DNA of 54,296 bases, from positions 2,158 through 56,453 of the forward strand of contig JADDQZ010000005.1 in assembly GCA_016781085.1 (NCBI GenBank). The letters are read 5' to 3'. Position 1 is the stretch's first letter; every line of letters starts with the position of its first letter. A program made the translations under genes and the position numbers. The notes beneath the pieces were generated by a model. It searched no databases, was not told where the DNA came from, and saw only the letters and a list, made by a program, of their open reading frames with translations. This document shows positions 1 through 10,917 of the stretch, one piece after another. Origin of the DNA: Actinomycetota bacterium (lineage in GTDB: Bacteria > Actinomycetota > Thermoleophilia > Solirubrobacterales > Solirubrobacteraceae).

Positions 1-231
1 GGAGCTTCCTTCCTGCTAAGTGTCGGCCCTAGCGGTACTGAAAATGGCGATGGTCCGGACGGTCGAAGGTCGGTTGATCGGGCGGGACCCCTTGATGGGC
101 TCTTTGTACCCCGATCCCTACATCCGCAATTCGGCACCCACACCCCATGGATGACAGGTACCGCGCGAATCACTGGCCATGCACCATGGTACCAACGGCT
201 GGGGCGCTTTCGGGCGGCGCCGCCCGCCCGC
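1..231. other. Window start, no gene recognised
   Basis: These bases lie downstream of lysS (minus strand). I see no coding frame with recognisable protein content. Positions 214-227 form a perfect GC palindrome (GGGCGGCGCCGCCC) just after the lysS stop. It could form a hairpin behind lysS, but it has no T-tract in either direction, so I do not call it a terminator. Confidence 0.4.
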
Positions 232-1710
232 TCAAGGCTGGCGCAGTGCGGGAAATAGCAGGACGTCACGGATGCTCTGGCGCCCTGTCAGCACCATGAT
301 CAAGCGGTCGATCCCTATCCCGATTCCGCCCGTCGGCGGCATCCCTTGCTCGAGTGCTCGCAGGAAGGCCTCATCGTAGGGATGGGCTTCGGCGTCACCG
401 GCGGCCGCGGCGGCACGCTGCTGCTCAAAGCGCGCGCGCTGCTCGTCGGGATCATTGAGCTCAGAAAAGGCGTTGGCGATCTCCATCCCGCCGCAAAATG
501 CTTCAAAGCGCTCTACGAGGCCGTTGTCAGAACCGTCCCCGTCGCCGCGGTGACGTTTGGCGAACGGCGACAATTCGACCGGATAGTCCATCAGGAACGT
601 GGGCTGCTGAAGCGTCGGCTCGACGTACTTCGACAGCAGATGGTCGACGAGCTGGGCCCAAGTCTGCTCGTCGGGGACTTCGAGCTCTCGCTCCCGCATG
701 GCGGCGCGCAAGGCATCCAAGTCGCGGTGGGCGAGGACGTCGATGTCCGTGCGCGCCTGGATGGAGCCGGCGAGCGTCTCGCGCGCCCACGGCGTCGAGA
801 AGTCGATCGGACCGTCGTAGCCGATTTCGCTCGCCACCTGGGAGACGAGCTCCTCGCAGCGAGCCGCCATGTCGCTGTAGTCGGCGTAGGCCTCGTACCA
901 CTCGAGCATCGTGAACTCGGGGTTGTGCTTCGTCGACAGCCCCTCGTTGCGAAAGTTCTTGCCCAGCTCGTAGACGCGCTCGAGACCGCCGACCATGCAC
1001 CGCTTGAGGTAGAGCTCAACCGCGATCCGCAGGTAGAAGTCGCGATTTAGCGCGTTGTGGTGGGTGACGAACGGCCGCGCGGCACCGCCGCCGTACAGCG
1101 GTTGCAGCACCGGCGACTCGACTTCGACGAAACCGCGCTCGTCGAGCTTGCGCCGGATCGTGGCGATGACCTTTGCGCGCGTCAGAAACAGCGCACGCGT
1201 CTCCTCGTTGGCCATCAAGTCGAGCTCGCGGTGGCGGTAGCGCGCCTCGAGGTCGGTCAAGCCATGGTGCTTGTCCGGCGGCGGCCGCAGCGACTTGGCC
1301 AGCAGTGTCCAGGACTGAAGCCGCAGTGAGAGCTCCCCGCGGCGAGTACGGAAGACGGTGCCGTCAGCGCCGACGAGGTCGCCGAGATCAAGCGATAGCA
1401 GACGCTCGAAGGACTCTTCGCCGATCACATCGACGCGCGCGTGCAGTTGCATGCGCCCCGAGCGGTCGACGATGTCGACGAACGCGTTCTTGCCCTGCCC
1501 GCGACGGGCCGCCAGCCGCCCGGCTATCCGGGCCCCGACCGTCGTCTCCTCGCCATCGGCAAGCTCGGCGTGCGGCTCCTTGACCACGGAAACCGATTTC
1601 ACGCCCTCAAAGGCGTGGGGAAACGGCTCGACGCCTTCCGCGCGCAGAGCTTCGAGCTTGCGCCGCCGTGAGGCAATGAGCTCGCTGGGCGCTTCTTCGC
1701 CGGCGCTCAC
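232..1710 (-). CDS. lysS: Lysyl-tRNA synthetase, class II
   Basis: Cytosolic enzyme that charges tRNA-Lys with lysine using ATP. The 492-residue protein has the class II LysRS layout. An OB-fold anticodon-binding domain occupies about residues 55-145. The catalytic core follows, with motif 2 (FRNEG, about 253-257, then [11 protein letters not shown]) and motif 3 ([16 protein letters not shown]) near the C-terminus. Length is normal for the family. It is the last gene of the long minus-strand housekeeping run and follows greA by about 40 bases. lysS beside greA, coaX and fol genes is a common actinobacterial arrangement. Confidence 0.97.
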   Translation of the reverse strand: MSAGEEAPSELIASRRRKLEALRAEGVEPFPHAFEGVKSVSVVKEPHAELADGEETTVGARIAGRLAARRGQGKNAFVDIVDRSGRMQLHARVDVIGEESFERLLSLDLGDLVGADGTVFRTRRGELSLRLQSWTLLAKSLRPPPDKHHGLTDLEARYRHRELDLMANEETRALFLTRAKVIATIRRKLDERGFVEVESPVLQPLYGGGAARPFVTHHNALNRDFYLRIAVELYLKRCMVGGLERVYELGKNFRNEGLSTKHNPEFTMLEWYEAYADYSDMAARCEELVSQVASEIGYDGPIDFSTPWARETLAGSIQARTDIDVLAHRDLDALRAAMRERELEVPDEQTWAQLVDHLLSKYVEPTLQQPTFLMDYPVELSPFAKRHRGDGDGSDNGLVERFEAFCGGMEIANAFSELNDPDEQRARFEQQRAAAAAGDAEAHPYDEAFLRALEQGMPPTGGIGIGIDRLIMVLTGRQSIRDVLLFPALRQP

Positions 1711-1753
1711 GGGTCAAGCCGCTCGGTTTTGCCAGCGCCGTGCCGGAGGCACG

Positions 1754-2230
1754 TCAGGCGACCGAGATGCCTTCGATCGTGAGCGCACGGGTGCGGCCGT
1801 TGGGCAGCAGCACGTCGACTTGGTCGCCCTTTCCGCGCCCGACCAGCGCCTTGCCGACCGGCGACTCGTTTGACAGGCGCCCGCCTGCCGGATCGGCCTC
1901 GGTCGATCCGACGATCGTGTACTCAAAGGACTTGCCCTTGTCGTCTGATCCGCGGACGGTGGAACCGACCCGGACAACGTCGGCGTCGAGCTCAGAGGCA
2001 TCGATCACCTGCGCGGCGCGGAGCTTCTCTTCCAGCTGCGCGATGCGGGACTCGAGCATGGCCTGCTCGTTCTTGGCGTCGTCGTACTCGGAGTTCTCGG
2101 AGATGTCGCCGAATTCCCGCGCTTCCTTGATGCGCTCGGCGACTTCTCGCCGCTTGACCGTCGAGAGATCCTCGATCTCGAGCTTGAGCTTTTCCAGCCC
2201 CTCGGGCGTGAGGATGACGTCTCTCTGCAT
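1754..2230 (-). CDS. greA: Transcription elongation factor GreA
   Basis: GreA rescues backtracked RNA polymerase by stimulating cleavage of the nascent transcript. The 158-residue protein is full length. The N-terminal coiled coil (about 1-75) carries the tip motif GDISENSEYDDAKNEQ at about 41-56, whose acidic residues enter the polymerase secondary channel. The C-terminal FKBP-like domain contains the VRVGSTV segment and ends with the usual short ISVA-type tail. The gene lies between dusB and lysS on the same strand. Confidence 0.96.
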   Translation of the reverse strand: MQRDVILTPEGLEKLKLEIEDLSTVKRREVAERIKEAREFGDISENSEYDDAKNEQAMLESRIAQLEEKLRAAQVIDASELDADVVRVGSTVRGSDDKGKSFEYTIVGSTEADPAGGRLSNESPVGKALVGRGKGDQVDVLLPNGRTRALTIEGISVA

Positions 2231-2372
2231 GGCCGATCGACTTTCGCGAACTGGGGAACTGGACGTGAAAACGGCGCCCTGAAGCAGGACCGCTGAAAGG
2301 CCCGGGGCGGCGCGTGATGGTAGCAGCGACCTAGGCGCGCCCGATCACGCGGCAGGGCGGCGCGACGCCGTT

Positions 2373-3362
2373 TCAAGCCGGCTGCAGCTGACGCAGCCCG
2401 TCGATCAGAACCCGCTGCTCATCGATCGTCTCCGCGCGCTGGAAGGCATCCTGGATCGTGCTCGTCTCTTGCAGCCGCGTCACGTACCAGGGATAGAATT
2501 TTTTCAGGTAGCGGGCGGCACGCACGGCGCCCAAGTGCTCGACGGCGCGGTCGACCACCCATGCCAGCTCGTCGACGATCTCTTCGCGCGACGGTTCTTG
2601 CAACCGCAGGCCGAGCGTCTGCTCGAACAGCCACGGGTTGCCGAGACAGCCACGCGCGAGCATGACCGCCGCCACGCCGGTTTCCTCGAACACGCGCTCG
2701 ATGTGCTCGGCGTCGTTCATCCCGCCCGACAGCACGAGTGGCACTGGCAATTGGTCGGCGAGTTGGGCGGCGAGCTCGTAGTCGGGCCGGCCTTTGTGCC
2801 GTACTTGGGCCGAGCGCGGGTGGAAGGTGATGCCGGCCACACCGGCCTCGTCGGCCAGGCGCAACGCGAGATCGAAGCCCTCGGTTTGCCCGATCCGGCG
2901 CCCGGCGCGCAGTTTTACCGTGACGGGCAGGCGCGACCCCTCCGCCGCCGCGCGGGCCACCGCCACGGCGCGATCGGGGTCGGCCAGCAAGGCGGCGCCC
3001 GCACCGGTACGGCAAACCTTCGGGACGGGGCAGCCCATGTTGATGTCGATGGCATCGGCGCCGGCTTGGGCGGCTGCGGCTGCGCCCTCGCGCATGATGT
3101 CCGGATCGCCCCCGAAGAGCTGAATGGCAACCGGTCCGCTTTGCTTTTCCTCCGGCCGTACGACCAGCAGCTCGTCCAGCGTCTTGCGATTGCCGTAGTG
3201 GATGGCGTGACTGGAGACCATCTCGGAGATGGCCAGGCCCGCTCCGTAGCGCTTGGCTTGCAGGCGCACGAACCAGTTGCCGATGCCGGCGAGTGGGGCC
3301 AGCACGACGCGGTTGGGAATTGTGAGCCCGCCGAGCTCCCAGGGTTCGCGAAGCCGCGACAT
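2373..3362 (-). CDS. dusB: tRNA-dihydrouridine synthase (DusB family)
   Basis: FMN-dependent enzyme that reduces uridine to dihydrouridine in tRNA. The 329-residue TIM barrel has the N-terminal LAPLAGIGNW FMN loop. The signature NMGCPVPKVCRTGAG is at about 108-122, with the catalytic cysteine at about 111. VTVKLRAG (about 147-154) and TFHPRS (about 179-184) supply FMN and tRNA-binding residues. A helical recognition domain occupies about 240-329. It starts with ATG ten bases after the coaX stop, so the two are probably co-transcribed. DusB is the usual form in actinobacteria; the exact Dus subclass is inferred. Confidence 0.93.
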   Translation of the reverse strand: MSRLREPWELGGLTIPNRVVLAPLAGIGNWFVRLQAKRYGAGLAISEMVSSHAIHYGNRKTLDELLVVRPEEKQSGPVAIQLFGGDPDIMREGAAAAAQAGADAIDINMGCPVPKVCRTGAGAALLADPDRAVAVARAAAEGSRLPVTVKLRAGRRIGQTEGFDLALRLADEAGVAGITFHPRSAQVRHKGRPDYELAAQLADQLPVPLVLSGGMNDAEHIERVFEETGVAAVMLARGCLGNPWLFEQTLGLRLQEPSREEIVDELAWVVDRAVEHLGAVRAARYLKKFYPWYVTRLQETSTIQDAFQRAETIDEQRVLIDGLRQLQPA

Positions 3363-3371
3363 GCTGTGAGC

Positions 3372-4151
3372 TTAGGCGTTCTGCGCGGCGTGGTTGCGGC
3401 CCCAGATCAAGCGCAGGCCGTCGAGCGTCAGGAGGTCGTCAGTCTCCTCGATGCGTCCGCAGAACGGGACGATCGCCGTTGCCAGCCCCCCGGTGGCGAT
3501 CACGCGGGTCTCAGGGCCGAGTTCGGCGAGCAAGCGCCCGACGATGCCGTCTACTTGGGCGGCGAAACCGTAGATCACGCCGACCCGGATTGCTTCTACG
3601 GTCGACTTGGCGATCAGCGCGCGCGGCGGCACGAGGTCGATCTTCGGCAGTTTAGCCGCGCGCACGGTGAGCGCTTCCATCGAGATCTCCACTCCAGGCG
3701 AGATGATCCCTCCGAGATACTCGCCGTCCGGGGAAACGCAGTCGTAGGTGATCGCCGTGCCGAAGTCGACGACCACGCAAGCTCCGCCCACGCGCTCATA
3801 GGCGGCGACTGCGTTGACCAGGCGGTCCGCACCAACTTCGCGCGGGTTGTCCATGCGGATCGGCATGCCGGTCCTGACGCCGGGGCCGACCACCGGCATC
3901 GGATGATTGAGGTAACGCTCCGCCATACCGGACCACTCCGGGGCTAGCTGCGGCACGGTCGAGGAAACGATCGACGCCGTCAGGTCAGAAAACGTCATGC
4001 CGCGCAGCGCCAGCAAGTTGCGCAGGGTGGCCCCGAGCTCGTCGGCAGTCGATTCACGCACGGTGGCAAACCGCCAATGCCGGACGAGTTCCTCTCCGTC
4101 AAACGTGCCGAGGTGCGTCTGCGTGTTGCCGACGTCGACGACCAGGAGCAT
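3372..4151 (-). CDS. coaX: Type III pantothenate kinase
   Basis: Phosphorylates pantothenate in the first step of CoA synthesis. The 259-residue protein has the ASKHA-fold signatures of CoaX. These are DVGNTQT at about 6-12 (phosphate loop), GADRLVNA at about 107-114, and DFGTAITYD at about 129-137, followed by GGIISPGVEISMEAL. Length matches the family. It lies between folK and dusB. No panC or panD sits beside it, although they commonly do in related operons, so pantothenate synthesis must be encoded elsewhere or pantothenate imported. Confidence 0.96.
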   Translation of the reverse strand: MLLVVDVGNTQTHLGTFDGEELVRHWRFATVRESTADELGATLRNLLALRGMTFSDLTASIVSSTVPQLAPEWSGMAERYLNHPMPVVGPGVRTGMPIRMDNPREVGADRLVNAVAAYERVGGACVVVDFGTAITYDCVSPDGEYLGGIISPGVEISMEALTVRAAKLPKIDLVPPRALIAKSTVEAIRVGVIYGFAAQVDGIVGRLLAELGPETRVIATGGLATAIVPFCGRIEETDDLLTLDGLRLIWGRNHAAQNA

Positions 4152-4162
4152 CGCGGCCCACC

Positions 4163-4720
4163 TTAGACGGCGGGCGGGTTTGAGACCCGCAGCGGGCCGG
4201 CGGCGCGCCGCACGGCCTGCGCAGCCCCAAGTCGCGCCAGGGCCTCGGCAGCCCTCCCCTTGCCCGGGATCTCAAGCTCGGGATCGAGCTCGAGCAGCGG
4301 CACCAAGACGAACCGGCGCTCAGTGATGCTGGGATGGGGCAGCTTCAACTCCAACGAATCTGCTTGAAAGGCTTCGTGAGAGAGCAGCAGGTCGACATCG
4401 ATGCTGCGCGGCCCATGGCGCACACCCGGTCGCCGCCCCAGTACCGCTTCCACCGCCTTGCACGCCGCCAGCAACGCTTGCGGCTCCAGATCCGTGACGA
4501 CCCGCAGACAAGCGTTGAAGAAGTCGCGCTGGTCGAGGACTTCTCCGACGGGCTCGGTCTCATAGATAGAAGAGGAAGCCAACACGGTGACGCCGTGGCG
4601 CGGCAGCTCGTCAACGGCGGCTTGCAAGTGAGCCCGCCGGTCACCGACGTTCGACCCTAAGCCGAGATAGGCGGTCTTCCGGACAAGGCTGGGTGGCTCC
4701 ACGCCCCCGGCGTCCTTCAC
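4163..4720 (-). CDS. folK: 2-amino-4-hydroxy-6-hydroxymethyldihydropteridine pyrophosphokinase
   Basis: HPPK transfers pyrophosphate from ATP to 6-hydroxymethyl-dihydropterin, making the substrate for FolP. The 185-residue protein has the N-terminal YLGLGSNVGDR motif, SSIYETEPVG, the DQRDFFNAC segment, and the ATP/Mg signature RHGPRSIDVDLLL near residues 100-112. The GTG start overlaps the stop of the upstream MMPL gene (GTGA), which fixes the start and implies translational coupling. The sequence before YLGLGSN (about 17 residues) is slightly longer than usual. Confidence 0.95.
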   Translation of the reverse strand: MKDAGGVEPPSLVRKTAYLGLGSNVGDRRAHLQAAVDELPRHGVTVLASSSIYETEPVGEVLDQRDFFNACLRVVTDLEPQALLAACKAVEAVLGRRPGVRHGPRSIDVDLLLSHEAFQADSLELKLPHPSITERRFVLVPLLELDPELEIPGKGRAAEALARLGAAQAVRRAAGPLRVSNPPAV

Positions 4721-6864
4721 GTCGCCCGCTTCAGCGGCTCGCCCTCACGCATCCCCACAGCGGCGTGCAAGCGCGCCAGCGGTCGCGGTGCCCACCAGTT
4801 CCAGCGGCCGAGCAGGGCCATCAGCGACGGCACGAGCAGCGCGCGAACCAGCGTGGCGTCGATGATCACTCCGAGCGCGGTCCCGATGCCGACTTGTTTG
4901 ATGAAGATGACGTCCGAAGTGGCGAACGCGCCGATGGCGATACAGAACAGGACCGCGGCGGCCGTGATGATCCGGCCGGTTCGCTCGATCCCGATTGCCA
5001 CCGACTCGCGTTCAGAAGCACCAGCGTCGCGGGCCTCCTTGATCCGCGTCAACAGGAAGACGCCGTAATCGGTGGCCAAGCCGAAGGTGATGGCGAAAAG
5101 CAGGATTGGCTGTGAAGCTTCGAGCGCCCCTTGGCTGGTGAAGTTCAAGACGTTCTCCAAGCGCCCGTCTTGGAAGATCAGCACGAGCAGCCCAAAAGCC
5201 GCGCTTACGGTGAGAACGTTCATCAACAGCGTCTTGAGCGGCAAGATCAGTGATCCCGTCAGCAGAAACAGGATCACCAGTGTCGTGGTGCAGAGCAGGA
5301 CGAGGCCGGGCTTGAGGTGAGCCCCCAGCGAATCCAGCTGATCGACGAAGTTCGCCGTGCCGCCCCCGACCAGCACCTGTTCAAACGGCGCGGGAACGGC
5401 CCGTACGTCGGCGACCAGCTGCTTGGAAACCTCGTCCAGGAGTCCGCCGCGCGGAATGACGTCGACCCGCCATAAGCCGTCGTAGGGACCCATCGGCGGT
5501 GTCACCGCCACTGCCCCCGACAGCTCGGCCAACTCACGGGCGTAGGCGCGAACCTCGGGCTCCTGATCGCGGGAAGCGCGAATGGCGACGTAGACCGGCG
5601 GGCCAGAGCCCTCCGGGAAGTCCTTCGCGAGCGCATCGCTCACGACCCGGGCGGAGCGCTCGGGCGGCAAGACACTGGCGTCTACGCCAGTGAACTCGAT
5701 GCGCAGAAACGGCAGCCCGGCGGCTATCAACATGATCGAAGCGCCAGCGGCGATGATCGCCGCCCGGCGCATCACAAAACGCGACATCCGGTACCAGAAC
5801 CCGGCTTGCACTTGAGCGGCGTCTCGATGCATCGCCAACTGCCACCGACGGGGGCTGAGCGCGTTGACGCGCGGTCCCAAGGCTGCGAGCAAAGCCGGCA
5901 ACAAGGTGACCGAAGTCACCGCGGCCATCAACGACACGAGCGCGCCGCCCACGCCCATTGAAAACAAGAAGCGCTGTTGGAAGACGATCAGTGAAGCGAG
6001 CGCCGCCGCTACGGTCACCGCCGAGAACAGCACCGTCCGGCCGGCCGTGCGCATCGTTGCCTGCAGCGCCTCGGAGGTACTTGAACCCCGCTCGAGCTCC
6101 TCCCGGAAGCGCGACACCATGAACAGCGAGTAGTCGATCGCCAATCCGAGGCCGGCACCCGTGATCAGGTTGATGGCGAACACCGACATCGGCTCGATCT
6201 CGTTGATCAAGCGCAGCGCGGCGAAAGTCAGCAGGATCGAACAACTGCCGACAGCCAGGGGAAGCAGCGCCGCCACCCCGCTGCGAAAGACGAACAGCGA
6301 GAGCACGAAGAGGATCGGAAAGGCGATCATCTCCGCACGCTTCAAGTCGTCTTCGACTTGGGCTGGAACCTGCTGCTGGGCGATGACCGGTCCGCCCAGC
6401 GTGACGCCCCGCTCGCGCGCCAGCTTGGCTTGCAACGCGTCGGCAACGCCTGAGCGATCGACTCCGGCGTCAAAGCCGGCTGTCAGGTAGGCCGACTCCT
6501 GGTCCTTGGAGACCAGTGGCGTGCGCCGATCACCCGGCCGGGGGGCGTTGACGTATGCGACCCCCGGTTGGCTGCGCAGCGCGCGTTCGACGCGCCGCAG
6601 CTTGCCCTGCGCCGCCGGCGAGGACACCGGAGCGCCCAGCCGCACGAGGGCGATGATGGCGGGCCCGGGGTCTGCTCCAGTTGCGGCTTGCAAGGCGTCG
6701 CGCGCGAGGATCGCCTCGGCTGCCGGATCGTCGAATTCGTCTTCAGAATCGAGCTTGCCGACGACCGGGGCGCCGTACACGCCAGCCATCAGCACGATGG
6801 CCGCGGCGACGAGCAGGACCCGCCGGGTGTTGCGAGCGATGAAGGCCGCTAGAGCCTCAAGCAC
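4717..6864 (-). CDS. MMPL/RND-family membrane transporter
   Basis: Polytopic inner-membrane transporter of 715 residues with the two-fold RND/MMPL layout. It has an N-terminal TM helix (about 12-32), a periplasmic loop, a block of TM helices containing GLGLAIDYSLFMVSRFREE, then a second TM/loop/TM half containing FGLATDYGVFLLTRIKE. The paired DYS and DYG motifs in TM4 and TM10 are the expected proton-relay positions. Relatives export lipids or drugs, usually driven by proton motive force. The substrate here is unknown. It lies between folB (14-base gap) and folK (4-base overlap), so it is transcribed with folate genes. Start is GTG. Confidence 0.9.
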   Translation of the reverse strand: MLEALAAFIARNTRRVLLVAAAIVLMAGVYGAPVVGKLDSEDEFDDPAAEAILARDALQAATGADPGPAIIALVRLGAPVSSPAAQGKLRRVERALRSQPGVAYVNAPRPGDRRTPLVSKDQESAYLTAGFDAGVDRSGVADALQAKLARERGVTLGGPVIAQQQVPAQVEDDLKRAEMIAFPILFVLSLFVFRSGVAALLPLAVGSCSILLTFAALRLINEIEPMSVFAINLITGAGLGLAIDYSLFMVSRFREELERGSSTSEALQATMRTAGRTVLFSAVTVAAALASLIVFQQRFLFSMGVGGALVSLMAAVTSVTLLPALLAALGPRVNALSPRRWQLAMHRDAAQVQAGFWYRMSRFVMRRAAIIAAGASIMLIAAGLPFLRIEFTGVDASVLPPERSARVVSDALAKDFPEGSGPPVYVAIRASRDQEPEVRAYARELAELSGAVAVTPPMGPYDGLWRVDVIPRGGLLDEVSKQLVADVRAVPAPFEQVLVGGGTANFVDQLDSLGAHLKPGLVLLCTTTLVILFLLTGSLILPLKTLLMNVLTVSAAFGLLVLIFQDGRLENVLNFTSQGALEASQPILLFAITFGLATDYGVFLLTRIKEARDAGASERESVAIGIERTGRIITAAAVLFCIAIGAFATSDVIFIKQVGIGTALGVIIDATLVRALLVPSLMALLGRWNWWAPRPLARLHAAVGMREGEPLKRAT

Positions 6865-6878
6865 CGTCGCGGCTCCAC

Positions 6879-7316
6879 TCAGCGCTCCTCGCGCCAGACT
6901 TCGACGGAGACTTCTTCTACCGGGAACGGCATCGGAGGCTCAGGCTTAGACGCCTTCACCGACACGCTGTGGACGTCGTACTCGGCCGCCAGCCGATCGG
7001 CGATGACCGCGCAGAGGCGCTCCAGCGTCTTGTAGGACTTCTGCTGCGCGATCAGCGCGATGGTCTGGCAAACCTCGGCGTAGTCGACCGTGTCTTCGAT
7101 GCGGTCGGTGATCAACGCGTCAGGCTCGCCGACGTCGAAGCGGACGTCCAGCACCAGCCGCTGGCCGACCTGCTGCTCTGCCGGCGTGACGCCGTGGTGG
7201 GTAAAAAGCGACAAGCCGACGATTTCGACCGTCGTCCCGACTTCGGGACCGTGATCTTCCTCGTCGTCACTCAACTCGTCGTCGTCGTACTCCGGCTCAT
7301 CGTCGTCTGGGGCCAT
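6879..7316 (-). CDS. folB: Dihydroneopterin aldolase
   Basis: Converts 7,8-dihydroneopterin to 6-hydroxymethyl-dihydropterin and glycolaldehyde. The 145-residue protein carries the FolB core from about residue 27: VEIVGLSLFTHHGVTPAEQ, then DTVDYAEV, and the C-terminal VSVKASKPEPPMPFPVEEVSV split across two strands. The first 26 residues are an unusually acidic extension rich in Asp and Glu. The ATG lies inside folP, with 46 bases of out-of-frame overlap. No later ATG would preserve the conserved strand. Confidence 0.93.
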   Translation of the reverse strand: MAPDDDEPEYDDDELSDDEEDHGPEVGTTVEIVGLSLFTHHGVTPAEQQVGQRLVLDVRFDVGEPDALITDRIEDTVDYAEVCQTIALIAQQKSYKTLERLCAVIADRLAAEYDVHSVSVKASKPEPPMPFPVEEVSVEVWREER

Positions 7317-8161
7317 CGCCCGGCCAACGTAGCAGCGGTCACTTCCAGCCCGTCCCGGGTGGCGGCGACGTCATGAACCCGGAAGACGCGCGCCCCGCGG
7401 GTCAGCGCGACCACGTTGGCGGCCACCGTCCCGAAGACGCGGTCGCTCGCCTCGCGCCCCGTGATCCGCCCGATGAAGGCCTTGCGAGAAACCCCGATGA
7501 CGACGGGGCGCCCAAGGGCGACGATCTCATCGAGGCGTCGCAGAAGCTCGAGATTGTGTTCGAGCGTCTTGCCGAACCCGATTCCCGGATCGAGGTGGAT
7601 GCGCTTCTCCTCCACGCCCGCCGCCACTGCGAACTCCATGCGCGCCTCGAGAAAAGCCTTGACTTCGGAAACCACGTCGTCGTAGCGGGGGTCGCGCTGC
7701 ATGGACTTCGGTTGGCCGAGCATGTGCATGAGGCAGCAGCTTGCCCCGCTGTCGGCGACGAACGCGGCCATCTCAGGGTCGTGACGAAAGGCGCTGACGT
7801 CGTTGACGTAGCGCGCGCCCGCTGCTACCGCGGCTTGGGCGACCGCCACCTTCATGGTGTCGATCGAGACGTCGGCGCCGTCGCCTGCGAGCTCGGCAAC
7901 GACTGGCACCACACGCTCGCACTCTTGTGCCGCCGGAACGGGATCAGCCCCTGGCCGTGTCGACTCGCCGCCGATGTCGAGGATATCTGCGCCCTCGCCG
8001 ATCAGCCGGCGACCGTGCGCGACGGCGTCTTGGACGCCGAGAAAGCGGCCGCCGTCGGAGAAGGAGTCGGGCGTCACATTCACCACGCCCATCAGGGCGA
8101 AGGAGATTTCCTGCTGACCGCCCATCAGCGGTAGGAAAGCCTCGGCGCCATCGCCGCCCAC
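7271..8161 (-). CDS. folP: Dihydropteroate synthase
   Basis: Condenses hydroxymethyl-dihydropterin pyrophosphate with p-aminobenzoate; it is the sulfonamide target. The 296-residue TIM barrel shows MGVVNVTPDSFSDGGR at about 24-39, GADILDIGGESTRPGA, IDTMK, YVNDVSA, and the HLDPGIGFGKT and GVSRKAFIG segments. The GTG start lies seven bases past the ftsH stop; an ATG twelve codons later (8125) is an alternative. The last 15 codons overlap folB out of frame, giving an odd tail (STTTTS). Confidence 0.96.
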   Translation of the reverse strand: MGGDGAEAFLPLMGGQQEISFALMGVVNVTPDSFSDGGRFLGVQDAVAHGRRLIGEGADILDIGGESTRPGADPVPAAQECERVVPVVAELAGDGADVSIDTMKVAVAQAAVAAGARYVNDVSAFRHDPEMAAFVADSGASCCLMHMLGQPKSMQRDPRYDDVVSEVKAFLEARMEFAVAAGVEEKRIHLDPGIGFGKTLEHNLELLRRLDEIVALGRPVVIGVSRKAFIGRITGREASDRVFGTVAANVVALTRGARVFRVHDVAATRDGLEVTAATLAGRWPQTTMSRSTTTTS

Positions 8162-8168
8162 GGGCGGG

Positions 8169-10154
<1,986 letters not shown>

Positions 10155-10228
10155 CTAGAAGCTGACGCCCTCGAGGGCGCGACGACGGGGCGACCTGAAA
10201 GCAAGGGATGGGAGGGTAGCAAGGCAAA

Positions 10229-10247
10229 GGCGCTCTTTCAGAGCGCC
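10229..10247 (-). terminator. Hairpin downstream of hpt
   Basis: On the minus strand GGCGCTC and GAGCGCC form a perfect 7-bp stem around a TGAAA loop, followed by TTTGCCTT. It lies between the hpt stop (10378) and the ftsH start (10154). This fits an intrinsic terminator or attenuator that lets ftsH be expressed separately from tilS-hpt. The T-tract is short, so read-through is likely. Confidence 0.5.
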
Positions 10248-10377
10248 TGGACGCCTGTCGTAGTCCCTTGTTACGGCACTTTCGGCGCCCTGGCGGTTGT
10301 CGGTACAGGCACGCCTTTCTATGGCTGGCGGAACCTTGGCGCGCGACTTCGGCGCCCTGCCGGCGCCCTGGGACGCT

Positions 10378-10917
10378 TCACTCCGCGAGCGCGGCCACGT
10401 AGGGAAGGTTGCGATAGCGCTCGACGTGGTCGAGTCCGTATCCGATCGCAAAGCGGTCGGGGATCTCGAATCCGATGTAGCGCGCCGGCAGGTCGACCTT
10501 GCGCCGGTCGGGCTTGGTGAGCAACGCACAGACTTCCAGCGAGCGAGGGCCGCGCGCCTGAAGGTTGCGCAGCAGGTAGCTGAGCGTCAAGCCGGAATCG
10601 ACGATGTCTTCGACGATCAGCACGTCGCGGTCCTGAATCGCCGTGTCGAGGTCCTTGAGGATGCGAACGACGCCGGAGGAAGCGGTCGCCGACCCGTAGG
10701 AGGCGACGGCCATGAAATCGACTTCGCACGGAACGGTTATCTGGCGCATCAGGTCTGAGAGAAAGAACACTGCGCCCTTGAGCACGCAAACCAGAACGAG
10801 GTCTTGCTCGCGGTCGGCGTAATCGCGCGAGATCTCCTCGCCGAGCTGCCTTACTCGGTTTTGAAGCTCGTCGGCTTCAACGAGCATCTCGGCGATGGCG
10901 GGGTCACGGGGAGCCAT
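10378..10917 (-). CDS. hpt: Hypoxanthine phosphoribosyltransferase
   Basis: Purine salvage enzyme joining hypoxanthine or guanine to PRPP. The 179-residue type I PRTase has an N-terminal LVEADELQNRVRQLGEEI helix and VLVCVLKGAVFFLSDL near residue 45. The PRPP loop VLIVEDIVDSGLTL is at about 98-111, and KPDRRK supplies the base-binding lysine. The ATG overlaps the end of the tilS C-terminal frame by 14 bases. tilS-hpt-ftsH is a conserved order in many Gram-positive genomes. Confidence 0.96.
   Translation of the reverse strand: MAPRDPAIAEMLVEADELQNRVRQLGEEISRDYADREQDLVLVCVLKGAVFFLSDLMRQITVPCEVDFMAVASYGSATASSGVVRILKDLDTAIQDRDVLIVEDIVDSGLTLSYLLRNLQARGPRSLEVCALLTKPDRRKVDLPARYIGFEIPDRFAIGYGLDHVERYRNLPYVAALAE

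Noticed and set aside
214-227. Rho-independent terminator after lysS
   Set aside because: The palindrome is perfect but only 14 bases, has no loop room and no T-tract on the minus strand.
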